NCBI GenBank assembly: GCA_021823625.1
Contig: JAKANS010000027.1
Span: 1 to 43,388 of the forward strand
Direction of reading: 5' to 3'
DNA: 43,388 bases
DNA from: a bacterium
Lineage (GTDB): Bacteria > Verrucomicrobiota > Verrucomicrobiia > Limisphaerales > J093
Part shown: piece after piece, positions 8,258 through 16,953 of the stretch
How positions within the stretch are numbered: position 1 is the first letter of the stretch
How the letters are laid out: each line of letters begins with the position of its first letter
The notes under the pieces: model-generated
Told to the model about the DNA's origin: nothing
Seen by the model: only the letters and a program-made list of their open reading frames with translations
The model's database searches: none
Position numbers and translations under genes: made by a program

Positions 8258-9304
8258 TCACGCGCGATGATTGTCGATGGCCGCATAGGTGCCGCCATAG
8301 ACAATTTGCCGGACGAAGTCCTGGCCGAGGAAATCGTGCGGAAAGCCCAGTTCGATCCGGCTCACTTCCTCGAGCCGGGCGAGTTGCCCGGCCGTCAGTT
8401 GCCAGTCCAGACAGCCGAGGTTCTCCTGAAGCTGCGACAATCGGCGCGCGCCCAGGATCGGGATGACGTTCGCCCGGCGCTGGCGCAGCCAGTTCAACGC
8501 CACCTGCGAAGGCGGGCGCCCGATCCCGGCCGCCAGTTTCGCCACGCTTTGGCCGATGCCCAGCTTGCGCGGGTCCGGCGGGTTGGCCTCGCCGCCGAAC
8601 CGGGCCGATTCCGCCCTGGCGCCCCCTGCCCCGCCGTATTTGCCCGTGAGAATGCCGCCGGCCAGTGGCGACCAGGCCGTCACTGCGAGATCGAAGGCGC
8701 GCGCCATCGGCACCAGTTCGCGTTCGACGTCGCGCAGCGCGAGGCTGTACTCGACCTGCAACCCCACGAACGGGCTCCAACCGCGGCAGCGGGCGAGGGT
8801 GTTCGCCTGTGCCACCACCCAGGCCGGCGCGTCCGAAATGCCGACGTAGAGCACCTTGCCGGCGCGCACCAGATCGTCCAGGCCACGCATCACTTCCTCG
8901 AGGGGCGTGAGCGGATCCCAGGCATGAACCCAGTACAGGTCGAGGTAATCGGTGCCAAGGCGTTTGAGGCTGGCCTCGACGGCCCGCACCATGTTCTTGC
9001 GCTGGTTGCCGCCGGCGTTCGGGTCACCCTCGCGCGTCGCGAGCGTGTACTTGGTGGCGACGACGAAGCGGTCGCGGTCGGAGGCAAAGAATTCGCCCAC
9101 GAGGCTTTCGCTCTGGCCCTCGTTGTACTTGTTCGCCGTGTCGATGAAGTTGCCGCCCGCTGCGGCGAACGCGTCGAAGATCTGGCGGCATTCCGCCTTG
9201 GGCGCGGCGAGTCCCCAGTCCTGCCAAACCTCGCCGAAGGTCATCGTGCCGAGACACAACTCGGAGACCCTCAGCCCGCTGTTTCCAAATAGCCGGTAAC
9301 GCAT
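8258..9304 (-). CDS. Aldo/keto reductase
   Basis: A 348-residue NADPH-dependent oxidoreductase of the aldo/keto reductase superfamily, a cytosolic TIM barrel. The start MRYRLFGNSGLRVSELCLGTM is the classic first strand. The catalytic tetrad is visible: Asp in NFIDTANKYNEG, Tyr in the same segment (the Y of NKYNEG), Lys in VVATKYTLA and His in LYWVHAWDPL. The C-terminal cofactor region (NVIPILGARRLSQLQENL) resembles the plant-channel-like/YakC-type subgroup. The physiological substrate is unknown. The open frame extends 84 codons further upstream but that extension lacks family similarity, so the ATG at 9304 is taken. Confidence 0.93.
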   Translation of the reverse strand: MRYRLFGNSGLRVSELCLGTMTFGEVWQDWGLAAPKAECRQIFDAFAAAGGNFIDTANKYNEGQSESLVGEFFASDRDRFVVATKYTLATREGDPNAGGNQRKNMVRAVEASLKRLGTDYLDLYWVHAWDPLTPLEEVMRGLDDLVRAGKVLYVGISDAPAWVVAQANTLARCRGWSPFVGLQVEYSLALRDVERELVPMARAFDLAVTAWSPLAGGILTGKYGGAGGARAESARFGGEANPPDPRKLGIGQSVAKLAAGIGRPPSQVALNWLRQRRANVIPILGARRLSQLQENLGCLDWQLTAGQLARLEEVSRIELGFPHDFLGQDFVRQIVYGGTYAAIDNHRA

Positions 9305-9503
9305 GGCGAATCGTCGGTTTGCGAATCGAATCGACAGTAGCGTGCGACGGTGGCGACGCAAAACCCGGCGGCGGCGAAGTGACCGTCTGCGCGGCAGCGT
9401 GCATGGGCCGGCCGAAGAGCCTTTATGACCTTCAACCCTGACCAGGTCCCAGGCACGGGAAGCGTTTTGACAGCGCTGAAGTCCATGATTAGTTGAGCGC
9501 CGC

Positions 9504-10520
9504 ATGGCTACAAAAACCAACGGCGCTCCCACTCCGGAGCGGATTATGCAGTACACCTGGGGCTACACCGCCACGCTCATCGTGGAGGCCGCCCTGGAGA
9601 ATCGGGTATTCGACCTGCTGGACCCTGCACCGCGCACGGTCGCCGAGCTTGCTGAACTTACCGGCGCCTCGCCGCGCGGGCTGCGGGCGTTGCTCAATGC
9701 GCTGCTGGGCCTCCAATTGGTCACCCGCACGAACGACCGTTACGCGTTGACCGACGAAAGCGCCGTGTTTTTGGTTTCCACCAAACCGGCTTACCACGGC
9801 GCACTGGTCCGCCACGCCAGCCGGCAACTGCTGCCGAACTGGACGCAACTGCCGGACGTGGTGCGGACGGGCCGGCCGGCGAAGGCGGTAAACCAAAACG
9901 GCGGCGGCGCGGAGTTCTTCAGCGAATTCGTCGAATCGCTGTTCCCGCTGAGCTACCCCGCGGCGCAGGTCTTGGGCACTCACCTGGGTCTGGCCCTGGC
10001 CTGCGGCCCGGTCAGCGTCCTCGACCTTGGCGCCGGCTCGGGCGTCTGGGGCATCGGGTTGGCGGAGCAGTCCCCGCACGTGCAGGTGCGCGCCGTGGAC
10101 TGGCCGCAGGTTCTCGAAGTCACGCAGCGCGTCGCCGCCCGCCAGGGCGTGGCGGACCGCCTGAGCACGGTGCCGGGCGATCTGCTGAAAGCGGACTTCG
10201 GCACCGGCCACCGCGTCGCAACCATCGGCCACATCCTGCACAGCGAAGGCATCGAGCGCAGCCGGCAATTGCTCCGCAAAACCTTCGATGCGCTGGCGCC
10301 GGGCGGCACCGTGGCCATCATGGAATTCCTCTGCAACGACGACCGCACCGGGCCGCCGCCGGCCTTGTTTTTCGCGGTCAACATGCTGGTCCACACCGAG
10401 GAGGGCGACACCTTCACCTTCCCAGAAATCAGCCAATGGCTGGGCGAGGCAGGTTTCGTCAATCCTCGGCTGCTGGAAGTGCCCGCGCTTTCACCGCTGA
10501 TTCTGGCCACCAAGCCGTGA
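9504..10520 (+). CDS. SAM-dependent O-methyltransferase, dimerising plant-type
   Basis: A 338-residue protein with two domains. Residues about 15-95 form a winged-helix dimerisation domain (YTATLIVEAALENRVFDLLD and RTVAELAELTGASPRGLRALLNAL). Residues about 150-338 form a class I methyltransferase with the SAM motif VLDLGAGSGVWGIGLA, the acidic residue in VRAVDWPQVL and the late motif APGGTVAIMEFLCND. This is the family 2 O-methyltransferase layout, common in small-molecule and polyketide tailoring. No biosynthetic partner is nearby and the substrate is unknown. Its 3-prime end faces the RlmI-like gene, with a small hairpin between them. Confidence 0.9.
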   Translation: MATKTNGAPTPERIMQYTWGYTATLIVEAALENRVFDLLDPAPRTVAELAELTGASPRGLRALLNALLGLQLVTRTNDRYALTDESAVFLVSTKPAYHGALVRHASRQLLPNWTQLPDVVRTGRPAKAVNQNGGGAEFFSEFVESLFPLSYPAAQVLGTHLGLALACGPVSVLDLGAGSGVWGIGLAEQSPHVQVRAVDWPQVLEVTQRVAARQGVADRLSTVPGDLLKADFGTGHRVATIGHILHSEGIERSRQLLRKTFDALAPGGTVAIMEFLCNDDRTGPPPALFFAVNMLVHTEEGDTFTFPEISQWLGEAGFVNPRLLEVPALSPLILATKP

Positions 10521-10542
10521 GGCCACAGCGCGGCCGCACTCA

Positions 10543-10558
10543 CCCGGATGAATCCGGG
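10543..10558. terminator. Possible bidirectional terminator hairpin
   Basis: CCCGGA and TCCGGG pair over a TGAA tetraloop. The hairpin sits in the 57-base gap between the convergent O-methyltransferase and RlmI-like genes, which is where a shared terminator would be. There is no U tract on either side, so the call is tentative. Confidence 0.35.
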
Positions 10559-10577
10559 CAGGCAATGCGGTGCGCCA

Positions 10578-11822
10578 TCACATTGCCCGCGTCCAGAGCA
10601 CTTTGAGGTAGCGGCCTTCGGGGCAGTTGGACATCACCGGATGGTCCGGCCCCGCGCCGGTGCGGTCGAAGATTTGCAGCCGCCGGGCCTGGCGGTGAGC
10701 AGCGCGCGACACGAATTGAGTGAAGTCTTCGTCTGACACCAGGCCCGAACAGGAGCAGGTCACCAGCAGACCGCCGGGCTTCAGCAACATCAGCGCCAGA
10801 CCGTTCAAATCTTCGTACTTGCGCTGGCCGTCGCCGAAATCGTCCCGGCTGAGCACCAGTTTCGGCGGATCAGCCACGATCACGTCGAACTTCCCGGCGT
10901 TGCGTTGCATTTGCCGGGCGTAGCTGAACGCGTCGCAATGCACCCAGTTGACGCGCGACTGGTTCAGGTTTGCGTTCCGCCGGGCTTGCACGATGGCCGT
11001 CTCGTCCAGGTCCACACCGGTCACGTCCTTCGCCCCGCCAATCACCGCCGCGGCCAGGGCGAATCCGCCGGTGTAGCAACAAAGGTCCAGCACGCGCGAG
11101 GCGGGGGTGACCAGGCTGGCCAGTCGCCGGCGGTTGTCGCGTTGGTCGCAAAAAAAACCGGTCTTGTGGCCCTGGGCAAAATCGACTTCGTAGCGGACGC
11201 CGTGCTCGCGAATCTTCACCGGCGGGACCGCGGGTTGGGCCGCGCCGCGCGTGGAGATGCGTTCCACGCGCGCGACAAAGTCGCTGACCTCGACGACCTC
11301 GCGCCGGGTGCCAAGGCGGGCGTGCAACTGCGGCAGCCATTGCGGGAGGCGCTGCCAGACGCCCAAGCTGTGCACCTCCACACTGAGCACGTCCGCGTAC
11401 TTGTCCACGATCAGGCCGCTCAAGCCGTCGCCGTCCGAATGCACGGCGCGGAAAGCATCGGCGAGTTCCGCGAGGCGGAACGTATCGAGGCGGAGGTCAA
11501 GAGCGCGGTCCAGCAGCGGGCCGAAGTCCGCCTCGGTGAACGGCGCGTCGCCGTGGTGGAACATCCGCAGCGGCACCCGCGCCCGCGGATTGTAGAGGCC
11601 GGCGCCGAAGCGCTCGCCATCCTTGTCATACACCGTGACCAGGTCGCCGGGGCGGGCGTCCGGTGAAGCCTCGCGGATCATTGCCGGGTAAAGCTGCGGG
11701 GCGAAGCTGAAGTATTTCAATTGGACCCAGGGCGTTTGGCGGGGCGCGGGCTGGGCGGTGCGGGCGGGCGGGCGGGCCGGTTCCGCATTTGAACCGGGCG
11801 TTTGCGAGTCGGATTCCATCAT
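10578..11822 (-). CDS. RlmI-like 23S rRNA (cytosine) methyltransferase
   Basis: A 414-residue class I SAM-dependent methyltransferase of the RlmI/YccW family, which methylates cytosine C5 in 23S rRNA. An N-terminal tail rich in Pro/Ala/Arg is followed by a PUA-like RNA-binding segment (YPAMIREASPDARPGDLV and GAGLYNPRARVPLRMF), a middle domain (GLIVDKYADVLSVEVHSLG) and a catalytic Rossmann domain with VLDLCCYTGGFALAAA, VTGVDLDETAIVQARRN and the DPPK motif in VIVADPPKLVLSR. The closing CSCSG is also typical. The start could be either of two adjacent ATGs (11822 or 11819). The open frame reaches much further upstream, but that part is antisense overlap with the ABC permease region. Confidence 0.9.
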   Translation of the reverse strand: MMESDSQTPGSNAEPARPPARTAQPAPRQTPWVQLKYFSFAPQLYPAMIREASPDARPGDLVTVYDKDGERFGAGLYNPRARVPLRMFHHGDAPFTEADFGPLLDRALDLRLDTFRLAELADAFRAVHSDGDGLSGLIVDKYADVLSVEVHSLGVWQRLPQWLPQLHARLGTRREVVEVSDFVARVERISTRGAAQPAVPPVKIREHGVRYEVDFAQGHKTGFFCDQRDNRRRLASLVTPASRVLDLCCYTGGFALAAAVIGGAKDVTGVDLDETAIVQARRNANLNQSRVNWVHCDAFSYARQMQRNAGKFDVIVADPPKLVLSRDDFGDGQRKYEDLNGLALMLLKPGGLLVTCSCSGLVSDEDFTQFVSRAAHRQARRLQIFDRTGAGPDHPVMSNCPEGRYLKVLWTRAM

Positions 11823-11932
11823 CGGTCTGGATGAGGCTGCCGCGCGCGCTTGCTGGCGGCGAGTCAAAACAGGCTGGCGCTGGAAGGTCGTTCGATGAGG
11901 TGGTCGAACTTCGTTGGGCGGAGGTCTGCGGT

Positions 11933-12772
11933 TCAGGATTTGATGTCGCGCGTGTGGAACACCGCCAGCCCGATGGCGAAGAAGGTGGCATTGAAACCGG
12001 CCAGCAAGCTCAGGGACTGGCCCACGCGCCACCAGGGCGCGCGGTCCGCGAACACCAGTTGCCAGAGGTGGAGGTGGTAGGTGAAGAACCAGTCCCGATA
12101 GTCGGCGAAATACGGAATGTGTTCGAGGATGAAACTCACGAACACGAGCGACAGCCCGAGGATCGTGGCGGCCGCAGGTTTCACGTTGAAGCACGAGAAC
12201 ATGAACGCGAGCGCCATGATCGACACCGCCTCCGTCGTCAACATGACGTGCGCCGCGAGGTAACGCCACAGCCCGGAATTGGCGCCAAACACGCCGAAGA
12301 TGTTTTGCTCGGGCATCCACACGAACAAGCCACCCCAAGGAAAATAGAGCCCGGCGAACGCCAGCCCGAATACCCCCAACGCCACGCACAGCACCACGCC
12401 GAAAATCGCCCCGGCGAGCCACTTCACCGCCAGCAGCCGGCCCCGCGAAATGGGACGCGACAGGATCATCCGCAGCGTGCCATCCTCGGCCTCCTTGGCC
12501 ACCAGATCGCCCCCAACGAGCGAGACGTAAAGCGGCAGCAAAAACACCGCCACTGGCACCAGCATGATCGTGGCGATCGTGAGCCCCGAGATGAACGGGT
12601 CCGCCGCGTGGCCGGCGCTCTCCAACATCCGTTTCATCGGACTGGAGGCGTGCGTGAACTTGAACACCAGGGCGATAATGTTCTGCGCCAGCAGGAACAT
12701 CACGAAGCCGATGTAGGTCCGTTTCTTGCCGAACAGCTTCCAGAGTTCGTTGCGGAGTTGGAGGAAGAACAT
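11933..12772 (-). CDS. ABC-2 type transporter permease
   Basis: A 279-residue integral membrane protein with about six hydrophobic segments. It begins MFFLQLRNELWKLFGKKRTYIGFVMFLLAQNIIALV, a typical start for ABC-2 permeases, and the cytoplasmic stretch AKEAEDGTLRMILSRPISRGRLLAVKW is a strong family hallmark (the EDGT..L..PISR motif). It would pair with the ATPase encoded just upstream to form an efflux-type or gliding-type ABC exporter. The substrate is unknown. It is the last gene of the five-gene minus-strand run, separated from the ATPase by a repeat-filled gap. Confidence 0.9.
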   Translation of the reverse strand: MFFLQLRNELWKLFGKKRTYIGFVMFLLAQNIIALVFKFTHASSPMKRMLESAGHAADPFISGLTIATIMLVPVAVFLLPLYVSLVGGDLVAKEAEDGTLRMILSRPISRGRLLAVKWLAGAIFGVVLCVALGVFGLAFAGLYFPWGGLFVWMPEQNIFGVFGANSGLWRYLAAHVMLTTEAVSIMALAFMFSCFNVKPAAATILGLSLVFVSFILEHIPYFADYRDWFFTYHLHLWQLVFADRAPWWRVGQSLSLLAGFNATFFAIGLAVFHTRDIKS

Positions 12773-12791
12773 GGTCAGAAATCCGAAGGCC

Positions 12792-12963
12792 GAAATCCGA
12801 AATCCGAAAAGCTAGTCGGGATCAAAAGCGCGAGAGGAGGGCAGGCTGCGAGGCGACTGCCCCAACCCTCTCGGCCACGACCTCGAACGTTCGCGCGCAT
12901 CCTTCCGCTCGGACTTCGAACCTCGGATTTCATTCGGATTTCGGACATCGGTTTTCGGATTTC
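12792..12963. repeat. Inverted-repeat element with GAAATCC-type arms
   Basis: The left arm GAAATCCGAAATCCGAA (12792-12808) is matched on the right by degenerate reverse-complement units (TTCGGATTTCGGA near 12933 and TTCGGATTTC ending at 12963). Between them lies a second inverted repeat: CGAGAGG-AGGGCAG at 12831-12844 against CTGCCCC and CCTCTCG at 12857-12873. The element fills the ATPase-permease gap and supplies the last codons of the ATPase. The same arms recur at 27218-27289. It looks like a small non-coding repeat family of the REP/MITE kind. Confidence 0.7.
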
Positions 12964-13895
12964 AACGGCGATGGATGCTGGTCCCCCCGACCTGCCGCTT
13001 CCTCTCCGCCGGCTCGCATCAGCTCCAGGTAAAAGCTCTCCAGCGTCTGCTCCTCGCGGGCGAGTTCGTGGACGGGCCGGCCGCTTTCAACCAGACGGCG
13101 CGCGATTGCGCAGGTGGCAACGCCCGGCGTCAACGCCACGTACCGGCCGTCGCGCGCGCCACCGATCAGCCCGGCCGCCTCGAGGTCCTGCGTGGCGGCG
13201 ACAAAATCGTCCGTCACCAGCCGCACCCAGTTCCGCGATTGTTTTGCCGCCGCGAGCGGCCCTTCAAAGACCATCCGGCCCTGGCGCAGCACGGCAATGC
13301 GGGTGCAGATTTGTTCGACCTCGCCGAGCAGATGCGAGGACAGCAACAGGGTCAGGCCGAGCTCGGCGTGCAGGCGCAGGATCGTTTGCCGCAGTTCGTG
13401 CATGCCTTCCGGGTCCAGGCCGTCCGCCGGTTCGTCCAGGATGAGCAATTCGGGCCGGGGCAGGAGCGCCTGGGCGAGCGCCAGCCGAGCGCGCATTCCG
13501 TGCGAGTACGTCTGCACGCGGGAGTCGATGCGGGTGCCCAGCCCCACCCAGTCCACCACTTCGCGCAAGCGCTCGCGGGAAACCGGCGCAGTGTACTGGC
13601 AAAAAATCTCCAGGTTGCGCCCGCCGCTCAGGTAATCGTAGCACGCAGGGGTTTCGAAGATCGCCCCCACTTTCGCCAACGCCAGTCGCCGCTGCCGTTG
13701 CACGTCATGGCCGCACACGCAAACCGTCCCTGCCGTTGGCCAGACCTGGCCCAGCATCATGCCGATGGCCGTGCTCTTGCCCGCGCCGTTGTGGCCAAGC
13801 AGACCGAAAATTTCGCCGCGCGGAACGGCCAGCGTCAGCTCGTCCACCGCCACGCGCGTCCCGAAACGTTTGGTCACGCCAGAAAGGCAAATCAC
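12930..13895 (-). CDS. ABC transporter ATP-binding protein
   Basis: A 321-residue ATPase of the ABC-2 exporter (CcmA/NatA) class. It has Walker A GLLGHNGAGKST, the signature in YSHGMRARLALAQALL (an atypical YSHGMR in place of LSGGQ, common in this class), Walker B LLILDEPADGLDPEG and the switch His in LLLSSHLLGEVEQI. The start is GTG at 13895, in a GTGA overlap with the stop of the HEAT-repeat gene, so the two are translationally coupled. The last dozen or so residues (KSENRCPKSE) come from the repeat element at 12792-12963 and are unlikely to be functional. It energises the permease encoded next. Confidence 0.93.
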   Translation of the reverse strand: MICLSGVTKRFGTRVAVDELTLAVPRGEIFGLLGHNGAGKSTAIGMMLGQVWPTAGTVCVCGHDVQRQRRLALAKVGAIFETPACYDYLSGGRNLEIFCQYTAPVSRERLREVVDWVGLGTRIDSRVQTYSHGMRARLALAQALLPRPELLILDEPADGLDPEGMHELRQTILRLHAELGLTLLLSSHLLGEVEQICTRIAVLRQGRMVFEGPLAAAKQSRNWVRLVTDDFVAATQDLEAAGLIGGARDGRYVALTPGVATCAIARRLVESGRPVHELAREEQTLESFYLELMRAGGEEAAGRGDQHPSPLKSENRCPKSE

Positions 13896-14977
13896 TTTTG
13901 CGCTCCTTGGTTTGACGCTCCGCCGGAGAACTGCCTTAGCGCGGGCAGGGCAAAACTGGCCGTGTCCTCGCGCAGGGCTGCCTGCTTCAGTGCGGGCACG
14001 ATGATGTCGGCTTGTTCCTTGTACCTCGTCAAGGACTGCGCGGCCGTGGAGGCTACCAAGGAATTTGGGTTCTGAAGACTCTCAATGAGCGCGGGTACGG
14101 CCAAATTCGGCTCGCACCGTACCGTTCCCAACCAGTCGGCAGCCCACAAATCGATCTGGTCATTGGGGTTCTTTAGTAGTCTGACCACGACCGAAACCAC
14201 CCCCGAAGTGGCAACTAGCTCAGGAGCCACCTTTTGAAAGGAATCCGCGGCAGTCATCTGAACCCGCACTTCCGAATCTCGCAATAGGCTCGTAAGAGCG
14301 GGAACGACGGCTTCACGTTGCTCAGGGTAGTATCGGAGAGCGACGGCGGCATTGTTTCGTACGCCCCAATGCGAATCCTGCGTCGCACTTAGGAATGCGG
14401 GTAGCAGTTGCCGCTTTGCCTTTGGCTCTAGGTGATTCAACAGCCTGTTCTTATCCGCACCCCTGGTGAAGAAGTTGATGGCGCTCTGGCGGACCGCGGA
14501 GTCGTCTGAATTCATCGCACGAGCAACGGCGCCTGCAGCGGGCAGTGCATCTTTTCCCAGAAGCGACAGCAGAAGAATCACGTCCACAGGCTGCCCGCCA
14601 ATGACTATAACACCCGGCGACGGGAGCCGGCGAACCAGAAAACCTGGGAGTCCCGCCGACAGGAAGCGATAGAGTCTCCGATAATGCCTTTGAATCGGGT
14701 GATCGGCCTTGTCCAAGGCATGGGCCAAGACGCGCAGGCCATCCGGCCCCCAATTGCGCCATCGCTCGATTTGTTCTTGTCGCGCGGCAATGCTTGAGTC
14801 CGCTCCGAAGAAGCGAATCGTCTTGATCCACTCGCTTTCCGGTCGTCCGTGAAAGAGCGGGTCAGGTGCAGGCAGCAGCAGCCAGGTCAGCCCACCGAGC
14901 GAGACAACCAACAACGCGAGCAGAAGCCGGCGCCGCATCCGGCGGGGGCGTGAATTGTTGACTGCTTCGTTTGCCAT
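13892..14977 (-). CDS. Membrane-anchored HEAT-repeat protein
   Basis: A roughly 361-residue protein with a basic N-terminus (SRPRRMRRRL) and one hydrophobic anchor (LLLALLVVSLGGLTWLLLP), followed by helical repeats. From about residue 150 to the end repeated units of 35-40 residues can be seen: HWGVRNNAAVALRYYPEQRE, SEVRVQMTAADSFQKVAPEL, NDQIDLWAADWLG and NSLVASTAAQSLTRYKEQAD. This is the HEAT pattern used for protein binding. A GTG at 14983 would overlap the pseudopilin stop by four bases; the ATG at 14977 is an equally good start. It is coupled to the pseudopilin and the ABC ATPase on either side, so it may be a periplasmic scaffold of that system (inference). Confidence 0.8.
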   Translation of the reverse strand: MANEAVNNSRPRRMRRRLLLALLVVSLGGLTWLLLPAPDPLFHGRPESEWIKTIRFFGADSSIAARQEQIERWRNWGPDGLRVLAHALDKADHPIQRHYRRLYRFLSAGLPGFLVRRLPSPGVIVIGGQPVDVILLLSLLGKDALPAAGAVARAMNSDDSAVRQSAINFFTRGADKNRLLNHLEPKAKRQLLPAFLSATQDSHWGVRNNAAVALRYYPEQREAVVPALTSLLRDSEVRVQMTAADSFQKVAPELVATSGVVSVVVRLLKNPNDQIDLWAADWLGTVRCEPNLAVPALIESLQNPNSLVASTAAQSLTRYKEQADIIVPALKQAALREDTASFALPALRQFSGGASNQGAQK

Positions 14978-14979
14978 GT

Positions 14980-15588
14980 TCACTTCGTGCCTTCGATGGC
15001 CAGGAGGTTCTTGATGTGGCCGTCGGCGTAAAGGTAGTTCACGCCTTTCTTCGGCCCGCGCGCCGCGTGAAACGCCTCCTTGTCGAACACCACCGGAATC
15101 TGGTGCGGGTCGAAGTCGATGCCGAACACGCGCAGGTGGTCGGCGTCCTGGCCGTTCAGGAGGCTGTTCCAGGAATAGCTGCTGCCCGTCTGCTCGAAGA
15201 ACCGCTTCCGATCCGAAGGACAGCGCAGCACTTTCGGCGTGCCCAGGTAGTTTGTGAGCACGACGTCGATCGAGGCGACGGCGTTGGTGTCCGGCGGCGC
15301 GTTGGTGTCGAAGAGCCGGTCGCGGATGAAAGGCAGCCGGTTATGGTTGTCTTGAACATACATCTGAACAGAGAGCCCGATCTGGCGCAGGTTGCTCAGG
15401 CAGGCAGTGGAGCGTCCGGCCTCGGTGGCCCGGCTCACCGCCGGCAACAGCAGGCTCGCGAGCATTCCGATGATGGCCAACACGACCAACAGCTCGATCA
15501 ACGTAAAGCCCCGCGGCCGCGGCTCTCTCTGTCCGCCGCACCGTGAATTGATTGAAACGGTCGGGACGCTCAATGTGAGTTCTCCCAT
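14980..15588 (-). CDS. Pseudopilin-like protein with prepilin N-methylation motif
   Basis: A 202-residue protein. After about 26 leader residues it has the prepilin peptidase site [29 protein letters not shown], shown here only as its core: cleavage would fall between G and FTLIE, with Glu5 present. A hydrophobic helix follows, and then [18 protein letters not shown], which is common in verrucomicrobial and planctomycetal pseudopilins. The C-terminus has [12 protein letters not shown], the ADGH motif of the H-X9-DG family. Such proteins are abundant in these phyla and their roles are mostly unknown. Its start overlaps the upstream helical gene by 19 bases, and its stop abuts the HEAT gene. 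Confidence 0.9.
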   Translation of the reverse strand: MGELTLSVPTVSINSRCGGQREPRPRGFTLIELLVVLAIIGMLASLLLPAVSRATEAGRSTACLSNLRQIGLSVQMYVQDNHNRLPFIRDRLFDTNAPPDTNAVASIDVVLTNYLGTPKVLRCPSDRKRFFEQTGSSYSWNSLLNGQDADHLRVFGIDFDPHQIPVVFDKEAFHAARGPKKGVNYLYADGHIKNLLAIEGTK

Positions 15589-16205
15589 CGGCGGCGCAGG
15601 AAGACGCCGTTCTCCATCATCCGCTGCATTTCTTCGAGCACCGGCGCCAGCTCCGCTTTCATCTGCGCGGAGCTTTCGCCGTAAAAGGTCTTCAAGCCGG
15701 TCCTGATGGCCTTCTGGCGGACCTCCTCGCTGATCATCGGCGGACCGTTCGTTTCCCAGTCGGGCGGCAGGTCGGCGCTGGCCAGTTCCTGCCGGGCCTC
15801 GCGCAGGTGCTTGACCGCGTCGTCGATCGCGCGGCGCCGTTGCGCTTCGGGCATTTCCTCGAAGGCGTTCAGCACCTGTTTGAAGCCGGTCGGCAACGTG
15901 GCTTCGATGAACTGGCCTTGCTCCTCCTCGGTCATCGCTTCGAGCCACGGCGCCCAGTCGCCCGCCAGCCGCGCCTCGCGCCGTTCCTCCCAGGAAAGCG
16001 CGTTGAGCCGGCGGACCAGCTCGCGGATGGCCTTGGCGCGCGCCTCGCCTTTGAGCTGGCGCAGATCCACCGAACGCAGGTAGGCGCGGACCTTCTCGGC
16101 CGTCATCCGGGAATTGTGCGCGTACCAGTAACCGCCGCCCGCCAGCAACCACAGCAGCGCAAGTCCCACACCGATCAGAAAAAGGGGGCGATGGCGCCAG
16201 TTCAT
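15570..16205 (-). CDS. Membrane-anchored helical protein of unknown function
   Basis: A 211-residue protein starting [31 protein letters not shown] in outline: a short basic start and one transmembrane anchor at about 7-27. The rest is highly charged and probably almost all helical ([36 protein letters not shown] and the C-terminal MQRMMENG). I recognise no family with certainty; it resembles uncharacterised Planctomycetes/Verrucomicrobia proteins rich in Arg/Glu helices. It is the first gene of the pseudopilin-HEAT-ABC run and overlaps the pseudopilin by 19 bases, so the two are probably made together. Confidence 0.75.
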   Translation of the reverse strand: MNWRHRPLFLIGVGLALLWLLAGGGYWYAHNSRMTAEKVRAYLRSVDLRQLKGEARAKAIRELVRRLNALSWEERREARLAGDWAPWLEAMTEEEQGQFIEATLPTGFKQVLNAFEEMPEAQRRRAIDDAVKHLREARQELASADLPPDWETNGPPMISEEVRQKAIRTGLKTFYGESSAQMKAELAPVLEEMQRMMENGVFLRRRWENSH

Positions 16206-16561
16206 GTCGGCGAACTTACCACCAGTTCCCCTGCCCTGGCTACCGGGTTTCCGAAGCCGGCTCCCTTGCTGCACCCTGGCTGGTCGGGGCAGCCGGCCGT
16301 GACCGGACGCCCGAGGTCGCACACTGCAATGCCGCAGCCGCCAGACGCCGCGGAGATCCTGGCCGATCGTCCAGAGCAGGCGCACCCGGCTGTCGGGGTC
16401 GTCCCCCCAGCGCACTCGCGTTGACTCAAATTAAATGACACCGAAGGGAGCGGGCGGGGCGGCGGGAAAAGCGTCGTTGACTCAGGGAAAAAAGACACCG
16501 GTAAAACGGGTGTGAATGAACATGAGCCAAGCCATCGAAATGGATCTGTCACGAATGGCGG
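16206..16561. other. Gene-free stretch with a spaced direct repeat
   Basis: No gene is convincing here. Overlapping minus-strand frames exist (for example 16202-16552), but their composition is Cys/Gly/Ser-rich and unlike protein. Two copies of a bipartite motif occur at 16420-16443 and 16476-16500: GTTGACTCA, then an A-rich spacer of 8 or 9 bases, then GACACCG. They lie upstream of the pseudopilin operon. They may be binding sites or ends of a small repeat. Confidence 0.5.
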
Positions 16562-16897
16562 TTAGATAAGGCCCAAAAGTTTCTTGCCGGGGCGGTTGCG
16601 GCGTGGAGGGTTGGGGCGTGTTTCAAAGATGACCTGTCTGGAAAGCGCCGGCATGCGGCGCAGGATTTCCTGTAACGCGCGCCAGTTTTCAATCGCCCGC
16701 TGGAGGGCCTCGCATTGCTCTTCGGACAAGGCCACCGACAGCGTCTTGCCTTTGACCTTGCGCGTCCACTGGTAGCACGGACCGCCCGCGCCGGGACCGC
16801 GATCCTGAGCGTAGCCCTGACTGATCCCCCCCGCCTTGGCCAGACGGGCGCGGAGTTGCCCGTATTCCGTTTTGATTTCCGAAAGGTCCGCTGGCAT
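16562..16897 (-). CDS. Small DUF6788-like protein, transposon-associated
   Basis: A 111-residue basic protein. It opens with a helix (LSEIKTEYGQLRARLAKAG), then has a short Gly-rich part (GPGAGGPCYQWTRKVKGKT), LSVALSEEQCEALQRAIENW and a Pro/Arg-rich tail. The layout of coiled N-terminus, a strand pair carrying YxWTRKVxGKT, then a helix with EALxxAIxNWRxL, is the one I associate with DUF6788 proteins, which are often found beside transposases. The family name is from memory and should be checked. It is divergent from the decayed IS4-type transposase, with a 12-bp-stem hairpin between them, so it may have been part of the same element. Confidence 0.6.
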   Translation of the reverse strand: MPADLSEIKTEYGQLRARLAKAGGISQGYAQDRGPGAGGPCYQWTRKVKGKTLSVALSEEQCEALQRAIENWRALQEILRRMPALSRQVIFETRPNPPRRNRPGKKLLGLI

Positions 16898-16923
16898 GCC
16901 GCTAAGGGGAGCAGGCCTGTCAA

Positions 16924-16953
16924 TAGGGCGGTAGATCTACCTCTACCGCCCTA
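16924..16953. repeat. Perfect 12-bp-stem hairpin at the left edge of the IS4-like remnant
   Basis: TAGGGCGGTAGA (16924-16935) and TCTACCGCCCTA (16942-16953) are exact reverse complements over a six-base spacer TCTACC. The right half runs into the transposase start codon. The position, between the divergent small basic protein and the transposase, suggests an element-internal regulatory hairpin or an old insertion-sequence end. Confidence 0.65.

Noticed and set aside
11789..13444. Plus-strand open frame of 551 codons over the ABC genes
   Set aside because: It crosses two minus-strand genes and the repeat element; its composition is that of an antisense shadow.
16202..16552. Minus-strand frame of 116 codons upstream of the pseudopilin operon
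   Set aside because: It is Cys/Ser/Gly-rich with no fold-like pattern, and overlapping frames are equally open; it is more likely non-coding.
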